Assembly: GCF_037083825.1 (NCBI RefSeq) | Contig: NZ_JBAPLU010000004.1 | Coordinates: forward strand, 1 to 64,000 | Source of the DNA: Klenkia sesuvii | Lineage (GTDB): Bacteria > Actinomycetota > Actinomycetes > Mycobacteriales > Geodermatophilaceae | DNA: 64,000 nucleotides | Reading direction: 5' to 3' | Part shown: piece by piece, positions 7,892 to 16,759 of the stretch | Layout: the number at the start of each line of letters is the position of its first letter | Numbering within the stretch: the stretch's first letter is position 1 | Notes under the pieces: generated by a model | Databases searched by the model: none | The model's input: only the letters and a program-made list of their open reading frames with translations | What the model was told of the DNA's origin: nothing | Made by a program: the position numbers and the translations under genes

Positions 7892-9677
7892 GCGCGGGGG
7901 GCGCGCCCCCGACCCCGGCTCCGGCACCCGCGCCGCCCGGCCGCGGCGCAACGGTGCGCTGACCGAGCTGCACATCCACGGGCTGGGCGCGATCGACGAC
8001 GTGACCCTCGACCTCGACCCGGGCTTGACGGTCGTGACCGGCGAGACCGGCGCCGGCAAGACGATGGTGGTCACCGGCCTGAGCCTGCTGTTCGGCGGTC
8101 GGGCCGACCCCGGGCGCGTGCGGGCCAACGGCCGGGCCGGGGTGGAGGGGCGGCTCGCGTTGCCGGCCGACTCCCCGGTCTGGGCGCGGGTGGCCGACGC
8201 CGGGGCCGAACCCGACGACGACGGCACCCTGATCCTCGCCCGCACGGTGAGCGCCGAGGGGCGATCACGGGCCCACCTCGGCGGGCGCAGCGTGCCGGTC
8301 GGCGTCGTCGCCGAGATCTCCGAGGACCTGCTGGCCCTGCACGGGCAGACCGACCAGCTGCGGCTCACGCGGCCGGCCGAGCAGCGCCGCGCGCTGGACC
8401 GCTACGCCGGCGCCGCCCACCTGGCCCTGGTCGAGGAGCACCGCCAGGCACATGCCCGCTGGCGTCGGCTGGCCGACGACCTCGAGCACCGGCGCGGCCA
8501 GACCCGCGAGCTGGCCCAGACCGCCGAGGTGCTGCGCCGGGGGCTGGAGGAGATCGCCGCCGTGGCCCCCCAGCCCGACGAGGACACCCAGCTCGACGCC
8601 CAGGCCGCCCGGCTCGGCGACGCCGATGCCCTGCGGGTCGCCGCCGACGAGGCCCGGTTGGCACTGGTGGGGGACACCACCGGCGACCTGGGCGCCGGCG
8701 ACGACGCCCCGCAGGACGCCGTCAGTGCCCTCGCCGCCGCCCAGCGCGCGCTGGCCGCGGCCGGCGATCCCGAGCTGCGGACGCTGGCCACCCGGTTGGG
8801 CGACGTCGGCGCGGTGGTCGCCGACGTCGGCCTCGAGCTGGCCGGCTACGTCGCCGACCTGGACGCCGACCCGGCCCGGCTGGCCGAGGTGCTCGACCGG
8901 CGGGCCGCCATCACCGCGCTCGTGCGCACCTATGCCGACCCGCCCAGCGGCGTGGCCGGCGTGCTGGCCTGGGCCCAGGACGCCGAGGAACGGCTCGGCC
9001 GCCTGGACGTCTCCGACGAGGCGCTGGAGCGGCTGACCGCCGACCGCGACGCGGCGCGCGAGGAGCTGCGGGCGCTGTCCGTGCGGGTGACCGCCGGCCG
9101 CACCGCCGCTGCCGACGGCTTCGCCGCCGACGTCGGCCGTGAGCTGGCCGGGCTGGCCATGGCCGCCGCGCGGGTGTCCTTCGCCGTCGACACCGACCCC
9201 GAGCACCCCGGCCCCGAGGGCGCCGACGAGGTCGCGCTGCTGCTCGCCGCCCACCCCGGTGCGCCGGCCCGCCCGGTGCACAAGGGCGCCTCCGGCGGTG
9301 AGCTGTCGCGGGTGATGCTGGCGATCGAGGTGGTCTTCGCGGGCGCCGACCCCGTGCCGGTGATGGTCTTCGACGAGGTGGACGCCGGCGTCGGCGGGCA
9401 GGCGGCGGGGGAGATCGGCCGTCGCCTGGCCGCGTTGGCCGCCGAGCACCAGGTCGTGGTGGTCACCCACCTGGCGCAGGTGGCGGCGTTCGCCGACACG
9501 CACCTGGTGGTCGACAAGTCCGCCGACACCGGTGCCGGCGTCACCGCCACCGACATCCGTGCGGTGACGGGGGAGGACCGGGTCCGCGAGCTGGCCCGCA
9601 TGCTCTCCGGCCTCACCGACTCCGACACCGGGCAGGCCCATGCCCGCGAGCTGCTGGAGAAGGCGCGAACCCGCTGA
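7878..9677 (+). CDS. recN: DNA repair protein RecN
   Basis: 599 aa, GTG start, overlapping nadK by 14 nt. SMC-like ATPase: Walker A GETGAGKT at residues 55-62, a long Ala/Leu/Glu/Arg-rich coiled-coil middle, the ABC signature GASGGELSRVMLA and Walker B VMVFDEVDAGVGG near the C-terminus. It acts in double-strand-break repair. A ~27-residue Arg/Gly-rich head precedes the family start (LTELHIHGLGAIDD), so the true start could be a little further in, but no better start codon is obvious. Confidence 0.95.
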   Translation: MARRERGGRAPDPGSGTRAARPRRNGALTELHIHGLGAIDDVTLDLDPGLTVVTGETGAGKTMVVTGLSLLFGGRADPGRVRANGRAGVEGRLALPADSPVWARVADAGAEPDDDGTLILARTVSAEGRSRAHLGGRSVPVGVVAEISEDLLALHGQTDQLRLTRPAEQRRALDRYAGAAHLALVEEHRQAHARWRRLADDLEHRRGQTRELAQTAEVLRRGLEEIAAVAPQPDEDTQLDAQAARLGDADALRVAADEARLALVGDTTGDLGAGDDAPQDAVSALAAAQRALAAAGDPELRTLATRLGDVGAVVADVGLELAGYVADLDADPARLAEVLDRRAAITALVRTYADPPSGVAGVLAWAQDAEERLGRLDVSDEALERLTADRDAAREELRALSVRVTAGRTAAADGFAADVGRELAGLAMAAARVSFAVDTDPEHPGPEGADEVALLLAAHPGAPARPVHKGASGGELSRVMLAIEVVFAGADPVPVMVFDEVDAGVGGQAAGEIGRRLAALAAEHQVVVVTHLAQVAAFADTHLVVDKSADTGAGVTATDIRAVTGEDRVRELARMLSGLTDSDTGQAHARELLEKARTR

Positions 9678-9714
9678 CCCCGGGGCACCCCGGTCGGGCA
9701 GTCAGGTGCGGCGG

Positions 9715-10752
9715 TCAGGTGCGGCGCTTGGCGTAGCTGGCCAGGCCGAACTGCAGCAGGGCGAGGCCGCGTTCGCCGCTGGCCTGCAGCTGTGCACCGA
9801 GATCAGTGTCCTGGGCGGGGTCCGGGGCGTCGGCGAGGTCCGGGGCGTCGCCTGCCCCGCGCGTGACGTCCGCGGCGAGCACCCGGTCGCGGGCCAGCTC
9901 CAGCAGCGACTGGTACAGCCCCAGCACCGCGTGCGCGGCCAACCACGGCTCCAGCTCCCCGGGGGCGGCGCGCGTCTCCAGGGTGATCTGCTCGGCCAGC
10001 GCGTCGGTCAGCTGGCCCAGGATCTCGCGCTCCCGCACCTGCAGGGTCCGCGAGCCGCGGATCACCCGCGCCATCTCGGCCACCGCCGGCGCGGCGGCCG
10101 GGTCGCCGAGCCGGCTGCAGGCCGCGACGATGAACGTGCCCGCCGCCGCGGCCACCGACTCCCCGGCCGGGCGCCGTCGGACGGCGTCGAGCAGCGCCGC
10201 CTGCATCGGCGGGTCGGCCTCGAAGACCAGTCCCTCCTTGACCGGGAAGTGGTTGAACACCGTCTTCTCCACCACGCCGGCGCGCTGCGCGATCTCCAGC
10301 ACGCTGACGTGGTCGAAGCCGCGCTCGGCGAAGAGCGCCGCCGCCGCGTCGACGATGGCCTCCCGGGTCTGCTGCCGCCGGACCTCGCGCAGGTTGACGC
10401 CCTTCTTCCGGCGCCGGGGGGTGCGCGGGGCGCGGGCGGACCCCGCCCCGGTCGCGCTCCCGGTCGGAGCGGCGGGCGCGGGCTCGGGCACCGGCTCGGG
10501 CGCGGGCTCGGTCGCCTCGGGCGCGGGCTGACCCGCCTCGGGGACGTCGGTGAGCACGCGCTCCACCTCGTCGGGGGCGGCGGCGCGGGCCTCGGCACGG
10601 GCCTGCTCGGCGACGACGTCCTCGGCCCGGACCCCCGACGTCGCGGGTGGGTGCACGGGTGCAGTCGCAGCACCGACCGCGGCCCCCTGGCCCTGGGACC
10701 GGACAGTCGCTGCAGCTCGCCCTGCCCGGGCCCCACCAGTCACGCGAGCCAC
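9715..10752 (-). CDS. TetR family regulator with long N-terminal extension
   Basis: 345 aa from GTG 10752. The TetR helix-turn-helix lies at residues ~127-173 (TREAIVDAAAALFAERGF, then VSVLEIAQRAGVVEKTVFNH). A ligand-binding helical domain rich in Ala/Leu follows. The first ~120 residues are Ala/Pro/Glu-rich and end in a basic patch (PRRRKKG), unusual for TetR proteins of ~200 aa; no better internal start was found. It is convergent with recN (37 nt) and divergent from steA (~180 nt), so autoregulation or control of steA is possible. Ligand unknown. Confidence 0.85.
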   Translation of the reverse strand: MARVTGGARAGRAAATVRSQGQGAAVGAATAPVHPPATSGVRAEDVVAEQARAEARAAAPDEVERVLTDVPEAGQPAPEATEPAPEPVPEPAPAAPTGSATGAGSARAPRTPRRRKKGVNLREVRRQQTREAIVDAAAALFAERGFDHVSVLEIAQRAGVVEKTVFNHFPVKEGLVFEADPPMQAALLDAVRRRPAGESVAAAAGTFIVAACSRLGDPAAAPAVAEMARVIRGSRTLQVREREILGQLTDALAEQITLETRAAPGELEPWLAAHAVLGLYQSLLELARDRVLAADVTRGAGDAPDLADAPDPAQDTDLGAQLQASGERGLALLQFGLASYAKRRT

Positions 10753-10929
10753 GCTAGAGGGCCGGGTCCAGTGGCCATGACCCGGTGGGTGCCCCCTTCC
10801 CGGCGTGTCGCCGGCGCCCGGTGTCGCTCACGGTGGGTCACTGCACGGTCGCTGCGGTGGAGTCCGGCCGGTGCCCCCGGAGCGCGTCGGGGACCGGTCC
10901 TGTCGGGGGGCCGTGCGACGATCGTGACC

Positions 10930-12114
10930 ATGCGTATCGGCTCCCTGCGGCGTGGGCGCGCCACCGAGACCGCCCCCGGTGTCAGCGGGACGGTCCGGCT
11001 CGACCGCCGCACCAAGAACCTGACGAAGCGGCTGCGGCCGGGCGACATCGCCGTCATCGACCACGTCGACATCGACCGGGTCAGCGCCGACTCGCTGGTC
11101 GCCTGCAAGGTCGCGGGGGTGGTCAACGCCGCGGCCAGCACCTCCGGGCGTTACCCGAACCTGGGCCCGGGCATCCTGGCCGCTGCCGGCATCCCCCTGG
11201 TGGACGGCGTCGGCCGCGAGGTCTTCGCCGCGGTGAAGGAGGGGGCCACCGCCCGGCTCGAGGGCGACACCCTCTACCTGGACGACCAGCCCGTCGCGAC
11301 CGGCACGGAGCAGACCGAGGCCACGATCGCCGAGGCGATGACCGAGGCCCGGGCCGGGCTGTCGGCCCAGTTGGAGGCCTTCGCCGCCAACACGATGGAG
11401 TACATGAAGTCCGAGCGCGCGCTCCTGCTCGACGGCGTCGGCGTGCCCGACGTGCACACCGACATCGACGGCCGGCACGTGCTCATCGTGGTGCGCGGCT
11501 ACGACTACAAGGAGGACCTCGCGGCGCTGCGGTCCTACATCCGCGACTACCGCCCCGTGCTCATCGGGGTCGACGGCGGCGCCGACGCCCTCAAGGAAGC
11601 CGGCTACCAGCCGGACATGATCATCGGGGACATGGACTCGGTGTCCGACGACGTGCTGCGCTGCGGGGCCGAGGTCGTGGTGCACGCCTACGCCGACGGT
11701 CGGGCCCCCGGTCTGCAGCGGGTGCTCGACCTGGGCGTCGACGCCATCACCTTCCCGGCCGCGGCCACCAGCGAGGACATCGCCATGCTGCTGGCCGACG
11801 AGAAGGGCGCCACGCTCATCGTGGCGGTGGGCACCCACGCCACGCTCGTGGAGTTCCTCGACAAGGGCCGCGGCGGCATGGCCTCCACCTTCCTGACCCG
11901 GTTGCGCCTGGGCGGCAAGCTCGTCGACGCCAAGGGCGTCAGCCGGCTCTACCGCAGCCGCATCTCGACCCTCGCCCTCGTGCTGCTCGTGCTGGCGGCC
12001 CTGGTGTCCATCGGGGCTGCGCTGGCCGTGTCCACCGCCGGCCGCATCTACGTCGACCTGCTCGTCGACCAGTGGGACAGCCTCGTGTTCTGGTTGGAGA
12101 ACCTCTTCTCGTGA
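10930..12114 (+). CDS. steA: SteA-like cytokinetic protein
   Basis: 394 aa from ATG 10930 (an in-frame GTG lies 6 nt upstream). The long globular part contains VVNAAASTSGRYPNLGPGIL and IGVDGGADALKEAG plus MIIGDMDSVSDD, the thiamine-pyrophosphokinase-like fold typical of SteA/Rv1697 proteins. A single C-terminal membrane segment (~355-380) anchors it, with a short extracytoplasmic tail. In corynebacteria SteA acts with SteB in cell separation (established, from memory). It overlaps the next gene by 4 nt (GTGA), consistent with the SteA/SteB pairing. Confidence 0.88.
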   Translation: MRIGSLRRGRATETAPGVSGTVRLDRRTKNLTKRLRPGDIAVIDHVDIDRVSADSLVACKVAGVVNAAASTSGRYPNLGPGILAAAGIPLVDGVGREVFAAVKEGATARLEGDTLYLDDQPVATGTEQTEATIAEAMTEARAGLSAQLEAFAANTMEYMKSERALLLDGVGVPDVHTDIDGRHVLIVVRGYDYKEDLAALRSYIRDYRPVLIGVDGGADALKEAGYQPDMIIGDMDSVSDDVLRCGAEVVVHAYADGRAPGLQRVLDLGVDAITFPAAATSEDIAMLLADEKGATLIVAVGTHATLVEFLDKGRGGMASTFLTRLRLGGKLVDAKGVSRLYRSRISTLALVLLVLAALVSIGAALAVSTAGRIYVDLLVDQWDSLVFWLENLFS

Positions 12115-13082
12115 TCGACTTCCGCTACCACCTCGTCTCCCTGATCGCGGTCTTCCTGGCCGTCGCGCTGGGCATCGTGATCGGCACCACCGCGCTCAAC
12201 GGCGGGCTGCTGGACAACCTGCAGGGGCAGGTCGGTGCCCTGCAGGAGGACAAGCGCACGCTGGAGGACACCAACCAGGCGCTGCAGACCCAGCTCGACG
12301 CCACCGGCGGGTTCGCCGAGGAGATCGGGCCCGCGCTGGTCGCCGGCACCCTGACCGACCGGTCGGTGCTGCTGGTGGTCGGCAACGAGGACGTCACCGG
12401 CGACGCCGTCGACGAGGTCTCCGGGCTGCTGGAGGACGCCGGCGCGACGGTGAACGGGACCCTGCGGCTCACGCCGGCCTACAGCGACCCGGCCACCGCC
12501 AGCAGCCTGCAGAGCTACCTCACCGGTCCGGGCGCGCTGCCCGCCGGTGTGACGCTCCCCGAGGACGCCGCGGACACCGACGAGCTCGTCGCCGGGCTGC
12601 TGGCCCAGGTGCTGGTGGTCCCGGCCGGCGGCGCCGGCGCCGCACCGAGCAGCGCGGCCACCACCCAGGTGCTGAGCGGCCTGTCGACGCTGGGCGTGCT
12701 GACCCAGGAGAGCCCCAGCGTCAGCCCCGCCGACCACGTCGTGTTCTTCACCTCGGGCTCCCTGTCGGCGGAGGACGCCGAGCAGCGCAACGCCGCGCTC
12801 ATCGCCCTGGTCACCGCCCTCGACCGGCAGGGCTCAGGTGTCGTGGTCTCCGGCGATGCGGGCTCGGCCGGTGCCAGGGGCCTGGTCGGCGCCATCCGCG
12901 CGGACACCTCGGCCTCCACGCTGGTGTCCACCGTCGACAACGCCAACGCCCCCGAGGGCCGGATCAGCACCGTGCTCGCCCTGTCCGCCGAGCGCGAGGG
13001 CACCTCCGGCAAGTACGGCAGCGGTCAGGATGCCCAGCCGGTGCCGCCGGTGCCGACCGCGGCCGCGGAGGTCGTCAACTGA
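12111..13082 (+). CDS. MctB/SteB-like outer-channel or cell-separation protein
   Basis: 323 aa, GTG start coupled to steA. It begins IDFRYHLVSLIAVFLAVALG, an N-terminal membrane anchor, followed by a coiled coil (~30-65, LQEDKRTLEDTNQALQTQLD) and an extracytoplasmic domain. It is the Rv1698 family: MctB (copper-efflux channel) in mycobacteria, and the SteB partner of SteA in corynebacteria. No Cys or Met clusters for copper are seen, so the cell-separation role is at least as plausible as copper transport. Automatic pipelines usually write copper transporter. Confidence 0.85.
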   Translation: MIDFRYHLVSLIAVFLAVALGIVIGTTALNGGLLDNLQGQVGALQEDKRTLEDTNQALQTQLDATGGFAEEIGPALVAGTLTDRSVLLVVGNEDVTGDAVDEVSGLLEDAGATVNGTLRLTPAYSDPATASSLQSYLTGPGALPAGVTLPEDAADTDELVAGLLAQVLVVPAGGAGAAPSSAATTQVLSGLSTLGVLTQESPSVSPADHVVFFTSGSLSAEDAEQRNAALIALVTALDRQGSGVVVSGDAGSAGARGLVGAIRADTSASTLVSTVDNANAPEGRISTVLALSAEREGTSGKYGSGQDAQPVPPVPTAAAEVVN

Positions 13083-13936
13083 TGGCCCGTCGCGCCGCGT
13101 TGGTCGCCGCCGGCGCCGTCCTCGCCCGGGCCGCGCTGACCGGAGCGCTGCGCGTCGGCGCAGGTCCGGCCGGGCAGCGGTGGCGGCGGGTCAACTACGC
13201 CGGCCGCCCGCTGACGCTGCTCGGCGGTCCGGCACTCGCCTGGGCCACCACCCTCTCGGCCACCGCCGGTGCACCGTCGGGCTGGCGCCCGGCCGCGGCC
13301 CTGGTCGGCACCGTCGCCGGGGCGGTCGGTGCCTACGACGACCAGGTCGGGGCCCGGCCCGAGCAGGCCCGCGACAAGGGCCTGGCCGGGCACCTGGCCG
13401 CGCTGCGGGCAGGTCGGGTGTCCGCCGGGGCGGTCAAGGTGGTCGGGCTCGGCGCGGCCGGGGCGGTGGCCGGCCTGCTCACCGTCGACCGCCGCGCCGA
13501 CGGCGGACAGCCCGGCCGGCTGCTGCCCGGCACGGTCGATGTCGTCCTCACCACCGGCCTGGTCGCCGGCACCGCCAACCTGGTCAACCTGCTCGACCTG
13601 CGGCCGGGCCGGGCCGCCAAGGCCGGCACGCTGCTCGGGCTGCCCCTGCTGGCCGGCCCCGCCGGCGGGCTGGCGGCCGGTCCGGTGGGCGCCTCGCTCG
13701 CCGTGCTCCCGGCCGACCTGGACGAGCAGGTCATGCTCGGGGACTGCGGCGCCAACGCCCTCGGCGCCGTGCTCGGGCTGCGGCTGGCGGCCGGTCCGTC
13801 CCGGGCCCGTCGTGCGGTGGCCCTGGGTGCGGTCACCGCGCTGACCCTGGCCAGCGAGCGGGTCAGCTTCACCCGGGTCATCGAGTCGACGCCGGGTCTG
13901 CGGGAGCTCGACCGGCTCGGCCGGCGTCCGGCCTGA
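13082..13936 (+). CDS. MraY/WecA-like membrane transferase
   Basis: 284 aa, ATG overlapping the previous stop by one base. It is mostly hydrophobic Ala/Leu/Gly helices with loops containing GAYDDQVG, KGLAGHLAAL, VNLLDLRPGRAAKAG and GDCGANALGAVLGL. These correspond to the Asp-rich and DxxPGRxxK/GDxGAN motifs of polyprenyl-phosphate sugar-phosphate transferases. The gene is shorter than MraY (~360 aa) with fewer helices, so activity is uncertain. It is directly followed by the MurJ-like gene, which suggests work on a lipid-linked envelope precursor. Confidence 0.75.
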   Translation: MARRAALVAAGAVLARAALTGALRVGAGPAGQRWRRVNYAGRPLTLLGGPALAWATTLSATAGAPSGWRPAAALVGTVAGAVGAYDDQVGARPEQARDKGLAGHLAALRAGRVSAGAVKVVGLGAAGAVAGLLTVDRRADGGQPGRLLPGTVDVVLTTGLVAGTANLVNLLDLRPGRAAKAGTLLGLPLLAGPAGGLAAGPVGASLAVLPADLDEQVMLGDCGANALGAVLGLRLAAGPSRARRAVALGAVTALTLASERVSFTRVIESTPGLRELDRLGRRPA

Positions 13937-13937
13937 G

Positions 13938-15614
13938 GTGACCCGCACGCAGGCCGTCCGCGGGGTCGCCGGGGCGGCCGCGCTCATCGCCGTCCTCACC
14001 GTGCTGGCCCGGGTCGCCGGGTTCGGCCGCACCGTGGTCTTCACCAACACCGTGGGCGCCGACAGCACCGGCGACACCTACCTGGCGGCCAACAACGTCC
14101 CCAACATCGTGTTCGAGGTGGTCGCCGGCGGGGCCCTGGCCAGCCTCGTCGTCCCGATGCTGGCCGGGGGCATCGCCGCCGGCGACCGCGAGCAGGTGCG
14201 GGCCACCGCCTCGGCGCTGCTCGGGTGGTCGCTGCTGGTGCTCACCCCGTTGGCGGTGGCCCTGGCCCTGCTCGCCCGCCCGATCGCGGCCGCGTTGCTC
14301 GGCGACGACGCCGCCGACCCGGGCAAGGTGGACCTCGCGGCGCGGTTCCTCGTGGTGTTCGCCCCCCAGGTGGTGCTGTACGGCCTCGGCATCGTGCTCA
14401 CCGGCGTGCTGCAGGCCCACCGCCGCTTCGCCGGGCCGGCCCTGGCGCCGCTGCTGTCCTCGGTCGTGGTCGCGAGCGCCTACCTGACCTTCGCCGCGAT
14501 CGGGGGCGGCCGGGAGGTCGGCGACCTGTCCCGCCCGGCCGAGCTGGTGCTGGGGGTCGGCACCTCCCTGGGGGTGGTGGCCCTCGCCGGCTGCCTCCTC
14601 GTGCCCGTGCGTGGCCTGCGGCTCGGGTTGCGCCCGACGTTGCGGTTCCCGGTCGGTGCGGCCCCGCGCGTGCGCCGGCTCGCCGTCGCCGGGGTGCTCA
14701 CCCTGGCCGGCCAGCAGCTCGTGGCGGTCGTCGCCATCCGGCTGGCCAACGCCGGCGCGGTGCCCGACGGCACCAACGTCGTCTACTTCGCCGGGATGAC
14801 CCTGTTCCTGCTGCCCTGGGCGGCGTTGGCGGTGCCGCTGGCCACCTCGGCCTACCCGGGGTTGTCCGAGCGGGCCGCCGCCGGGGACGACGCCGGGTAC
14901 CGGGCGCTGCTGGCCCCGGTGGTCGCCCTCGTCGTCGCCGCGTCGGCGCTCGCCGCGGCCGGGCTGGTGGCGGTCTCCGGGCCCATGGCCCGGGTCTTCC
15001 TGGTGTCCCCCGAGGACGCCGACCGGGCCGCCGCCCTCGCGCCCACCATCGTGGCCTTCGTGCCCGGGTTGCTCGGCTACGGCCTGGTGGCGGTGCTGAG
15101 CCGTGCGCTGTACGCCCGGGGGCTGTGGCGGTCGCCCACCGTCTGCGTCGGTGGCGGTTGGCTGGTCGCCGTCGTCGCCGACCTGGTGCTGTCGGCCACG
15201 CTGCCGGTCCAGGACCGAGCCGTGGCGCTCGCCCTGGGGCACACGGTCGGCGTGACCGTGGCCGGCGCGGGCCTGCTGCTGGTGGTGCGCCGGGTCGCCG
15301 GGCCGTCGGCGCTGGCCGGGGTGGCCCGGGTGGGCGGGGTCGCCGTGGCCGGAGGCGTGCTCGCCGCCGGCGCGGGCCTGGTGGTCGCCCGCGCCCTCGG
15401 CGCCGACCCGGTGCCCCCCGGCGGCGTGCTCGCCGCCGTGGGCACCGGGGTGGTGGCCGGCGCCGTCGTCCTCCTGGTGGCGGGGACGGTCATGATGGTG
15501 GGCGCCCGGCGACCGCTGCGGGCCGCCGTGGCCGCGCTGCGCGGGTCCGGGAGCACGATCGGGACGACGACCGGGAGCACGACCGGGACGACGACGGGGG
15601 AGGAGACCCGGTGA
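13938..15614 (+). CDS. MurJ/MviN-like lipid II flippase family protein
   Basis: 558 aa, GTG start 2 nt after the previous gene. It has about 14 predicted membrane helices and the N-terminal pattern of MOP-superfamily flippases (ARVAGFGRTVVFTNTVGA then YLAANNVPNIVFEVVAGGAL). It probably flips a lipid-linked cell-wall precursor across the membrane. Being next to a MraY-like gene and a glycosyltransferase, it may be a second, specialised MurJ rather than the housekeeping one. The last ~18 residues are a Thr/Gly low-complexity tail built from near-repeats of acgaccggg. It overlaps the glycosyltransferase by 4 nt. Confidence 0.9.
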   Translation: MTRTQAVRGVAGAAALIAVLTVLARVAGFGRTVVFTNTVGADSTGDTYLAANNVPNIVFEVVAGGALASLVVPMLAGGIAAGDREQVRATASALLGWSLLVLTPLAVALALLARPIAAALLGDDAADPGKVDLAARFLVVFAPQVVLYGLGIVLTGVLQAHRRFAGPALAPLLSSVVVASAYLTFAAIGGGREVGDLSRPAELVLGVGTSLGVVALAGCLLVPVRGLRLGLRPTLRFPVGAAPRVRRLAVAGVLTLAGQQLVAVVAIRLANAGAVPDGTNVVYFAGMTLFLLPWAALAVPLATSAYPGLSERAAAGDDAGYRALLAPVVALVVAASALAAAGLVAVSGPMARVFLVSPEDADRAAALAPTIVAFVPGLLGYGLVAVLSRALYARGLWRSPTVCVGGGWLVAVVADLVLSATLPVQDRAVALALGHTVGVTVAGAGLLLVVRRVAGPSALAGVARVGGVAVAGGVLAAGAGLVVARALGADPVPPGGVLAAVGTGVVAGAVVLLVAGTVMMVGARRPLRAAVAALRGSGSTIGTTTGSTTGTTTGEETR

Positions 15615-16759
15615 GCACTGCACCGCTGCACGGACGGCGCATCGCCGAGGTGCTGGCCACCAGCACCGGCGGGGTCGGCACCCACGTGCGGTCGCTGGTG
15701 GGCCCGCTGGGCCGGGCCGGCGCGCTGCTGCGGGTCTGCGGGCCGGCCGCCACCGACGAGCTGTTCGGGTTCGGCGCCGCCGGAGCCGCCTTCCGCCCGG
15801 TGCAGATCGGACCCGTCCCCGGTGACCCCCGGGCGGTGCTGGCCCTGGCCCGGGCCACCCGCGGCGCCGACCTCGTGCACGCCCACGGCCTGCGGGCCGG
15901 CCTGGTCGCCGCGCTGAGCCGGCACCTCGTCCCGCACCCGGCCGGGGGCCGCGCGTCGCTCGTGCTCACCCTGCACAACGCGCTGCAGCCCTCCGGCGGT
16001 GCGGGTCGGTGGGTGCTGAGCCGGGTCGAGGCCGCCACCATCCGGGCCGCAGACCTCGTGCTGGCAGCCTCCGGCGACCTGGCCGACAACGCGTGGCAGG
16101 CGGGGGCGCGCGACGTCCGCGTGGCGCCGGTCTCGGCGCCGCCGCTGCCGGCGCCCACCCGCGACCGGGACGCGGTGCGCGCCGAGCTGGGCGTGCCCGA
16201 CGGGCGGCCGCTGGTGGTCGCCGTCGGGCGCCTGCACCCGCAGAAGAGCTACGGCACCCTCCTCGACGCCGCCGCCGAGTGGTCGGACCCGACCGCGGTG
16301 GACACCGCCGGGACCGGTGCCCCGGTCGTGGTGGTGGCCGGGGACGGGCCGCAGGAGGCCGAGCTGTCCGCGCGCATCGCCGCCGAGCGCCTGCCGGTGA
16401 CGCTGCTCGGCCGGCGCACCGACGTGGCCGACCTGCTGGCCGCCGCCGACGTGTGCGTGCTGCCCTCGGTCTGGGAGGCCCGCTCGCTCACCGCCCAGGA
16501 GGCCCTGCGCTCGGGCACCCCGCTGGTGGCCACCCGGGTGGGCGGCATCCCCGAGCTGGTCGGTGACGCCGCCGTGCTGGTGCCCCCCGGGGACGCCGCA
16601 GCGCTCGCCGGTGCGGTGAGGGACCTGCTGGCCGACCCCGCCCGGGCGGGGCAGCTGGCGGACGCCGGCCGGGTCCGGGCGGCGCAGTGGCCCGACGACG
16701 CCGACACCGCCCGTGGGCTGGTGGCGGTGTACCGCGAACTGCTCGGCGCGCCCGCGTGA
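15611..16759 (+). CDS. glycosyltransferase family 4 (GT-B)
   Basis: 382 aa from GTG 15611 (GTGA overlap with the flippase gene). It has a Rossmann-type N-terminal half with STGGVGTHV and the VHAHGLRAG acceptor-side motif. The donor-side half holds VAVGRLHPQKSYGTLLDAA, VVAGDGPQEAEL, LLGRRTDVADLLAAADV and SVWEARSLTAQEALRSGTPL, the E-x7-E nucleotide-sugar motif of GT4 enzymes. It is probably cytoplasmic or membrane-associated and adds a sugar to a lipid carrier or envelope glycan. Substrate not assignable. It is coupled by GTGA to the next membrane protein. Confidence 0.9.
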   Translation: MSTAPLHGRRIAEVLATSTGGVGTHVRSLVGPLGRAGALLRVCGPAATDELFGFGAAGAAFRPVQIGPVPGDPRAVLALARATRGADLVHAHGLRAGLVAALSRHLVPHPAGGRASLVLTLHNALQPSGGAGRWVLSRVEAATIRAADLVLAASGDLADNAWQAGARDVRVAPVSAPPLPAPTRDRDAVRAELGVPDGRPLVVAVGRLHPQKSYGTLLDAAAEWSDPTAVDTAGTGAPVVVVAGDGPQEAELSARIAAERLPVTLLGRRTDVADLLAAADVCVLPSVWEARSLTAQEALRSGTPLVATRVGGIPELVGDAAVLVPPGDAAALAGAVRDLLADPARAGQLADAGRVRAAQWPDDADTARGLVAVYRELLGAPA

